Position numbers and translations under genes: made by a program. Positions 21,552 to 26,032 of a stretch of DNA of 26,032 nt are shown here, one piece after another. Origin of the DNA: JADGHX01 sp035760965 (GTDB lineage: Bacteria > Pseudomonadota > Gammaproteobacteria > Steroidobacterales > Steroidobacteraceae); NCBI GenBank assembly GCA_035760965.1, contig DASTRY010000082.1, forward strand, positions 1-26,032, given 5' to 3'. Position 1 is the first letter of the stretch. Each line of letters begins with the position of its first letter. The notes under the pieces were generated by a model. The model ran no database searches and was not told the origin of the DNA. It saw only the letters and a program-made list of their open reading frames with translations.

Positions 21552-22295
21552 CTAGAGGCGATTCAAGACCAGCAATCGTTGGCGCGCGTGCGGCTCGTTG
21601 AGCTGTACACCCAGACCGGCCACACGCGCGCTCTCGACGATCTCATCGACGGTCAGGCGCAGCTTCGGATACGTGCTGCGCATCGATCGCCACGTACCTC
21701 CCACCCACTCGTGCACGACGTCCGTCACCCACACGCGATCGGGCCAGAAGTGCAGCACGCACTCCATGATCCGGTCGCGCTCGCTGCGCGTCGTGAACAC
21801 GCTGTTCTGCGGTGACATGTCCGCCGGGGGCTCGCGAAACTGCAGGACGAGCTTGCCGCCGGTCGTGAGCAGATTCGCGCACTGGGCGATCAGCCGATCC
21901 ACGTCCTGATGTGTGGCGAGATGGCTGAGCGTATCGCCAACGCACAGGATCACGGCGAACGGCGAGTATCGGCTGTACGCGCGCTCATCGAGCAGATCGG
22001 CCTGTAGCGGCGTGACGCCGAAGCCCGCGCAGGACTCGCTCAGCTCCTTCAGCATGGCGGCGCTGCTATCGACGGCGATCACCTCGAACCCGCGCTCGGC
22101 GAGTGCCCGCGCGTGATACCCGCCGCCTGCGCCGAGATCGAGCGCGATGTCCCGCTCGTTCGCCGTGACGCCGGTCGCGTCGAGCAGCGCCCGCGCGTTG
22201 CTCTGGCAGGCTGCAGCGCCGCCCATCATCCAGGTGTATCGCTCGGCGAGCAGCGCGTCGTAGTGCGCGGCGACGGTCTGTCCTGAGTCAGTCAC
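21552..22295 (-). CDS. Class I SAM-dependent methyltransferase
   Basis: A 247-aa soluble protein. Motif I, ALDLGAGGGYHARAL (about residues 51-65), is the SAM-binding glycine loop; the acidic residue at the end of strand 2 is Asp76 in FEVIAVDSSA. Later come PLQADLLDERAYSR and the AVILCVGDTLSHLA strand, then GGKLVLQFREPP. This is the usual core of small-molecule methyltransferases of the UbiE/Methyltransf_11/25 type; the substrate cannot be told. No ATG lies close to the expected N-terminus. GTG at 22295 with GAGG 7 nt upstream gives MTDSGQTVAAHYDALLAERY, a normal N-terminus for this group. The frame stays open upstream but that part is antisense to the MFS gene. It is divergent from the MFS transporter with a 45-nt gap and may share a promoter region with it. 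Confidence 0.88.
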   Translation of the reverse strand: MTDSGQTVAAHYDALLAERYTWMMGGAAACQSNARALLDATGVTANERDIALDLGAGGGYHARALAERGFEVIAVDSSAAMLKELSESCAGFGVTPLQADLLDERAYSRYSPFAVILCVGDTLSHLATHQDVDRLIAQCANLLTTGGKLVLQFREPPADMSPQNSVFTTRSERDRIMECVLHFWPDRVWVTDVVHEWVGGTWRSMRSTYPKLRLTVDEIVESARVAGLGVQLNEPHARQRLLVLNRL

Positions 22296-22340
22296 GGGTC
22301 TGCCTCGACTGGGGTATTTGCGGCGGGGGACGTGCTCGAC

Positions 22341-23582
22341 ATGATTCCGCAAATGACCGCTTCTCGCCAGTCGCTGGCAGTGGTGCTCGCGGCCGCCGCC
22401 ATCCTCCTCATCACGACGGGCACGCGTCAGGTGACGGGGCTCTTCGTGCTGCCCATCATCTCGACGACGAGCGTCAGCATCACCGCGATCAGCTTCGCGC
22501 TCGCCGTCGGCCAGTTCATGTGGGGTGCTGCGCAGCCTCTCTTCGGTGCGCTGGCGGACCACTACGGCGCGTTTCGTGTGCTGGTCGTCGGCGCGCTGCT
22601 CCTTGCGTTGGGGCTCGCGCTCACGACGTACGCGACCTCGCAGACGGGCCTGTTGCTCACGCTCGGCGTGCTGAGCGCGGCCGGCGCGGGCGCGGGCAGC
22701 TTTTCGATCCTGATCGGCGGCACGGCGCGCGCGCTGAATCCGAAGCAGCGGTCGCTTGCGGCAGGCGTGATCAACGCGGGCGGATCGCTCGGGCAATTCG
22801 TCTTCGCGCCGATCACGCAGGCAATCATCGCGGCGGCGAGCTGGGGAACGGCCATGTTCACGCTGGCCGCGAGCGCCCTACTCACGATTCCTCTCGCGTT
22901 GCCGCTGCGTGCGCGCGCTACGGCCCCGGCGAGCACGGCCGCGGCCGGCGTTGGTCCCGCGCATGCGGCGATCACGTTGCGCGAGCAATTGCGCATTGCG
23001 CTGCGTGATCCGAGCTTTCTCTTCTTGAACATCGGCTTCTTCACGTGCGGCTTTCACGTTGCGTTTCTCGTGACGCACTTTCCCGGCGAGATCCAGAACT
23101 GCGGGTTGACTGCGGGCGTCGCGGCGACGTCGCTGGCGCTGATCGGCTTGTTCAATGTCGGCGGCAGTCTTGCGGCGGGCTATCTCGGCCAGCGCATGCG
23201 GATGAAGTCGTTGCTCGCGGGGATCTATGGGACCCGCGCGGCGCTGATCCTGATCTACCTGTTGATGCCGAAGACGGCGCTGAACGTCTACCTCTTCGCC
23301 GCCGGACTCGGCCTCACCTGGCTCGCCACCGTGCCGCCGACCTCCGGCATCGTCGGCAAGCTGTTCGGCGTGCGATATCTCGGAACCCTGTTCGGACTTA
23401 CGCTGGTCTCCCATCAGACGGGCGCGTTTCTCGGCGCCTGGCTCGGCGGCATCGCGATGGCGCGGCTCGGGTCGTATCAGTGGGTGTGGTATGCGGACAT
23501 GGCACTGGCGCTCGCCGCCGCCGTTGCGAATCTGCCGATTCGGGAGGAGAAGCCGCTACCGCGCGGGGCCGTAGCGGCGTGA
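22341..23582 (+). CDS. MFS transporter
   Basis: A 413-aa membrane protein with about 12 hydrophobic segments in two halves. The loop after segment 2 contains FGALADHYGAFRVLVVGALL, the family's motif A in a variant form. The second half includes TSGIVGKLFGVRYLGTLFGL and SHQTGAFLGAWLGGIAM, which I associate with monocarboxylate or oxalate/formate-type members; the substrate is not determined. The central loop (about 190-210) is Ala-rich and carries basic residues. ATG at 22341 has GGGGGA 10 nt upstream; GTG at 22332 and ATG at 22353 are alternatives. The first TM starts near residue 11, which fits 22341. It is divergent from the methyltransferase gene. A hairpin lies about 80 nt after the stop. 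Confidence 0.9.
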   Translation: MIPQMTASRQSLAVVLAAAAILLITTGTRQVTGLFVLPIISTTSVSITAISFALAVGQFMWGAAQPLFGALADHYGAFRVLVVGALLLALGLALTTYATSQTGLLLTLGVLSAAGAGAGSFSILIGGTARALNPKQRSLAAGVINAGGSLGQFVFAPITQAIIAAASWGTAMFTLAASALLTIPLALPLRARATAPASTAAAGVGPAHAAITLREQLRIALRDPSFLFLNIGFFTCGFHVAFLVTHFPGEIQNCGLTAGVAATSLALIGLFNVGGSLAAGYLGQRMRMKSLLAGIYGTRAALILIYLLMPKTALNVYLFAAGLGLTWLATVPPTSGIVGKLFGVRYLGTLFGLTLVSHQTGAFLGAWLGGIAMARLGSYQWVWYADMALALAAAVANLPIREEKPLPRGAVAA

Positions 23583-23597
23583 GGGGGGGGCTTCTGT

Positions 23598-23654
23598 GTG
23601 CGTGCAGTTGCGGGCTCGGTGCGTGCAGTTGCGGGCCCGTGCGCAGTCGCGAGC
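23598..23654. repeat. Short direct repeats, period 21 bp
   Basis: GTGCGTGCAGTTGCGGGC occurs exactly at 23598-23615 and 23619-23636. A degraded third copy (GTGCGCAGTCGCGAGC) is at 23639-23654. It starts 15 nt after the MFS stop. There is no relation to the later palindromes that I can see. Confidence 0.85.
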
Positions 23655-23661
23655 GGTGGGT

Positions 23662-23684
23662 TCGGCGGCGCGCGCTGCCGCCGA
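23662..23684 (+). terminator. Terminator-like hairpin after the MFS gene
   Basis: TCGGCGGC (23662-23669) pairs perfectly with GCCGCCGA (23677-23684) with a 7-nt loop, about 80 nt after the MFS stop. It is followed by CAGAGTTTC, only a short T-run, so termination efficiency is doubtful. Confidence 0.4.
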
Positions 23685-23859
23685 CAGAGTTTCGCCGGCT
23701 CGGATTCTGAGACGCCCCATGGGGCTTGGGCTCGGAATGGTTTGGCGAGGAATTAAAGAAGAAGGGCGGGCAAGCGTCAGGGGCGCGTGCCGGAGGGGCG
23801 CGGATGCAGGCCGAGCCAAGCCACGGCGCCAAGCGACAACGTCACGTTCCACAGCCTCA

Positions 23860-24465
23860 CGTTCCCGCGGGAACGCGGTGCAAGTGCGGGCACGCGCTGA
23901 CGTACGGCAAACCCGGTCGTGAGCGCGGAAAGGCCAGCCTCGCGTGCCGCAAGTGCGTCTGTGCGTATGCGAGTGCTGAGCACACAGACGTTCCCGTTTG
24001 AAACGCACGCCCTCGCCGAGCGACAAGCTGACGTGCGGCAGGCGCATCAGCATGAGTACCGAACACTACCCGACGTTTCCGCTGAAACGCTCTCCTGAGG
24101 TCACCCCGACAAGTTGACGCCCCGCAAGCGCGTATTCATCAGCGTCGACCAACCTGACGTTCCCGCTGAAACGTGCTCCTGTGCCAGGCGACTAGCTGAT
24201 GTTCTGCAGGCGCGTGCGCACGAGTGCTGGAGCACTCCTCCACGTTCCCGCTGAAACGCGCCACCCGACGAGTTGGCCCCGCCAGCGCGTATGCATCAGC
24301 GTCGACTACCCTGGCGTTCCCGCTGAAACGCGCTTCGCTGCCGAGCCGAGCGATAGGCTGACTTGGGCAGGCGCGTGCACGTTAGTGCTGCACACACATC
24401 ACGTTCCCGTGGGAACGCGCGTCCGCATGAGCGCTGAGGCACTACTGGACGTTCCCGCGGAAACG
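23860..24465. repeat. Array of eight GTTCCCGC-type palindromes with similar spacers
   Basis: Eight copies of a 16-17-bp palindrome or near-palindrome. Positions: 23860-23875 (CGTTCCCGCGGGAACG, perfect), 23989-24005 (CGTTCCCGTTTGAAACG), 24074-24089 (CGTTTCCGCTGAAACG), 24158-24173, 24243-24258 and 24315-24330 (all CGTTCCCGCTGAAACG), 24402-24417 (CGTTCCCGTGGGAACG) and 24450-24465 (CGTTCCCGCGGAAACG). Start-to-start distances are 129, 85, 84, 85, 72, 87 and 48 bp. The spacers are related to each other and fall into two alternating types, so the real unit is a degenerate two-part repeat of about 157-170 bp. Sequence drift suggests an old array. The same palindrome is inside the following HNH gene. 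Confidence 0.88.
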
Positions 24466-24649
24466 CCGTCGAGCTCACTGACCGTTACGCGCTCGCACGG
24501 ACGCAGCATCCGCAAGGGCATTCCGCACGCAAAGTGCAGAGCCCTGAGGCCCGGCATTTTTGCCACTTTCGGGCAATTATTCGTGTGTCGAGCGCGCGAG
24601 CGCATCGCTACGATGTCATCCATCGTTCTCGCTCACGGAAGTCACCGCC

Positions 24650-26032
24650 ATGGACCGGATTTCTCTTCCTGCATCATCTACATCCGCATCTGCACCCGCG
24701 CCCACACCGAGCCGGCCTCGTCCGCTCACCGAGCTCGCCGCAGAGATCACCGAGCTCGCCGGCCACCTGAACGCCGCCACCCATCGCTGGCTCAAGCTCA
24801 TCGCCGAGTTCGATCGCCGCAACGGCTGGTCCGATGGCGCCTGCCACTCCTGCGCCCACTGGCTCAACTTCCAGTGCGGCATCGCCCTCGGCGCCGCCCG
24901 CGAGAAGGTGCGCGTCGCCCGTGCACTGGAAAATTTGCCGAACATCGCCGCCGCCATGGCCCGCGGCGAGCTCAGCTACTCCAAAGCCCGCGCGCTCACC
25001 CGCATCGCCAGCGCCGAGACCGAGGAGTACCTGCTCAACATCGCCCTGCACGGCACGGCTCATCACGTCGAGCGCGTCGTGCGCTACTTTCGCCGCGCCA
25101 AGGAAGCCGAGGAGCTCTCCCGCGAGGCGCAACAGCAGGCCACCCGCAGCGTCAGCTACTTCTGGGACGATGACGGCTCGCTGCTGCTGAAGGCGCGACT
25201 GCCTGCCGAGATCGGCGCCCTCCTCGTCAAAGCGCTCGATGCCGCGACCGAGGAGATTTCCACTCCGCCCGTTCCCCAAGGGACCTCTCTCGCAAGCGCA
25301 CCCCTGCCCGCGGACGAGCGCCCAAGCTTCGCCGCACGGCGGGCCGATGCGCTCGGGGTGCTCGCGGAGTCCTTCATCAAGCACGGCGGCGCACCGCTCA
25401 GCGGCGGGGAGCGCCACCAGATCGTGGTGCACGTGGATGCGCAGACGCTGCGCGAGGGCATTGCCGGCCAATGCGAAGTCGATGCGGGACCGAGCGTTCC
25501 CGCGGAAACGGCGCGACGGCTCGCCTGCGACTGCAGTGCGGTGCTGATCCTGGAGAACGAGAAGGGCGAGCCCCTGAACGTCGGTCGCAAGACCCGCCGC
25601 ATCCCGCCGGCACTGCGCCGAGCGCTCCACGCCCGCGATCGCGGCTGCCGCTTTCCCGGCTGCACGCATACCCGCTACGTCGATGCGCATCACGTGCAGC
25701 ACTGGGCGCAGGGGGGTGAAACCAAGCCCTCGAACCTTGTGACCCTCTGCCGCTTCCATCACCGCAAGGTGCACGAGGGCGGCATCGTCGTGCAGGCGCT
25801 CGAGGATGGGGCGTTCCGGTTCGTTCGGCCCGATGGGCGGGTGTTCGAGAGCGTCGCGCCACGGCAGCAGGGCGAGTGGACGCAGTTGCTCAGTCAGCAC
25901 GCGGAAAGCGACATCCGCATCGACAAGACGACTGCGACCACCCGCTGGCGCGGGGAGCACATGGATTACAGTCTCGCCGTCGAGAGCCTGCTCGCGAAGT
26001 GGCGCCGAGCGCAGGACGTTCCCGCGGGAACG
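24650..26032 (+). CDS. DUF222 / HNH endonuclease (13E12-repeat family), open at window end
   Basis: At least 461 codons are open to the last base, so the 3' end is missing or very near. Residues about 25-300 are a DUF222 region (ITELAGHLNAATHRWLKLI, then GWSDGACHSCAHWLNFQCG and ARGELSYSKARALTRIA). RRLACDC and VGRKTRRIPPALRRAL lead into the HNH nuclease: CRFPGC at 333-338, then AHHVQHW, NLVTLCRFHH (about 362-371), with the zinc cysteines and catalytic His pair intact. Then comes the family tail WRGEHMDYSLAVESLLAKW. This is the family of mycobacterial REP13E12 genes, where copies are multiple and one type serves as the attachment site of prophage phiRv1. ATG at 24650 has a weak site (CGGAAG). 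The gene looks intact and contains two copies of the upstream palindrome in frame. The biological role of the family is not settled. Confidence 0.92.
   Translation, partial: MDRISLPASSTSASAPAPTPSRPRPLTELAAEITELAGHLNAATHRWLKLIAEFDRRNGWSDGACHSCAHWLNFQCGIALGAAREKVRVARALENLPNIAAAMARGELSYSKARALTRIASAETEEYLLNIALHGTAHHVERVVRYFRRAKEAEELSREAQQQATRSVSYFWDDDGSLLLKARLPAEIGALLVKALDAATEEISTPPVPQGTSLASAPLPADERPSFAARRADALGVLAESFIKHGGAPLSGGERHQIVVHVDAQTLREGIAGQCEVDAGPSVPAETARRLACDCSAVLILENEKGEPLNVGRKTRRIPPALRRALHARDRGCRFPGCTHTRYVDAHHVQHWAQGGETKPSNLVTLCRFHHRKVHEGGIVVQALEDGAFRFVRPDGRVFESVAPRQQGEWTQLLSQHAESDIRIDKTTATTRWRGEHMDYSLAVESLLAKWRRAQDVPAGT
25495..25510. repeat. Palindrome copy inside the HNH gene (VPAET)
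   Basis: CGTTCCCGCGGAAACG, identical to the array copy at 24450-24465. It covers codons 283-287 (Val-Pro-Ala-Glu-Thr) directly before ARRLACD, a stretch that in DUF222 relatives usually reads something like AETARRLACD, so it lies in conserved coding sequence. Confidence 0.9.
26017..26032. repeat. Palindrome copy at the end of the HNH frame (VPAGT)
   Basis: CGTTCCCGCGGGAACG, a perfect palindrome identical to the first array copy at 23860-23875, forms the last 16 bases of the window. It is read as Val-Pro-Ala-Gly-Thr at codons 457-461, just after the family's usual C-terminal motif, so a second repeat array may begin here. Confidence 0.88.

Larger units (their letters stand above)
23583..24649. 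other. 1.07-kb repeat-rich region with no supported gene
   Basis: Between the MFS stop and the HNH gene I find no reading frame I would defend. It opens with a run of eight G (23583-23590), then 21-bp-period direct repeats (23598-23654), a hairpin (23662-23684), and the palindrome array (23860-24465). The last 184 bp before the HNH start are unique sequence. Short frames in this region (for example 23596-23922 and 24199-25173) read the palindromes as VPAET or FPRER and have no domain-like content. Start-site signals for the HNH gene are weak. Confidence 0.7.

Noticed and set aside
23726..24001. Small zinc-ribbon-like protein (CKCGH...LACRKC) in the repeat region
   Set aside because: It needs a TTG start without a good ribosome site and the frame runs through two palindromes; the Cys pattern is probably chance, though a search for homologues would settle it.
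23556..24053. 165-codon minus-strand frame with FPRER repeats
   Set aside because: The FPRER blocks are the palindrome read on the other strand; there is no start signal or domain.
23860..24465. CRISPR array
   Set aside because: Repeats are only 16-17 bp and palindromic through their whole length, spacers are about 56-113 bp and related to each other, and no cas gene is nearby.
24199..25173. 324-codon frame with repeated VPAET through the array into the HNH gene
   Set aside because: It overlaps the HNH gene in another frame and has no domain content; its regularity comes from the palindromes.
24674..25960. 428-codon minus-strand frame opposite the HNH gene
   Set aside because: Antisense shadow. 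The plus strand has an intact DUF222-HNH protein, which runs to the window end without a stop.

Overview
The window reads as chromosomal DNA of a high-GC gammaproteobacterium. The codon choice is strongly G/C-ending, and the genes resemble families common in the Steroidobacter/Nevskia-like orders; that placement is my inference from gene content, with no rRNA or marker gene to confirm it. I see no tRNA, rRNA, transposase or phage gene.

Left arm (1-8551, minus strand): a tight co-directional run, in transcription order: a membrane-anchored TlpA-like redoxin, a small exported coiled-coil protein, two large exported TPR proteins, a TPR lipoprotein, a small exported protein, an ExbB/TolQ/MotA-type proton channel subunit and an ExbD/TolR-type subunit cut by the window edge. 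Five successive junctions are overlaps or gaps of 15 nt or less. This looks like an ion-gradient-powered envelope machine whose parts list resembles the core of the Myxococcus Agl-Glt apparatus.

Middle (8760-17095): a c-type cytochrome island transcribed in both directions from a 332-bp intergenic region. Leftward: a DUF1588/DUF1585-like monoheme protein, a lipoprotein with two duplicated heme domains and a LamG domain, and a Tat-exported DUF1501-like protein, closed by a perfect 10-bp hairpin. Rightward: an HzsA-related lipoprotein with a TolB-like propeller and two heme sites.

Right arm (17106-20597, plus strand): directly behind the HzsA-like gene come an SH3b-plus-beta-barrel protein (TTG start), a lipoprotein with a beta-barrel domain, a TlpA-family thioredoxin, a 75-aa DUF4266 lipoprotein ending in Cys-Gly-Cys-Asn, and a DUF3570 outer-membrane protein. 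These may supply outer-membrane parts for the left-arm machine, with the cytochrome genes between the two arms. A separate SYLF-domain protein follows, convergent with a methyltransferase, which is divergent from an MFS transporter.

Far right (23583-26032): about 1 kb of apparently non-coding DNA with eight copies of a 16-17-bp palindrome (consensus CGTTCCCGCKGAAACG), mostly at about 85-bp spacing with two alternating spacer types, followed by a DUF222/HNH endonuclease gene open at the window end. The same palindrome occurs twice inside that gene, both times in one frame as Val-Pro-Ala-Glu/Gly-Thr. This repeat/nuclease pairing and the envelope-cytochrome locus are the two most promising candidates for something undescribed.
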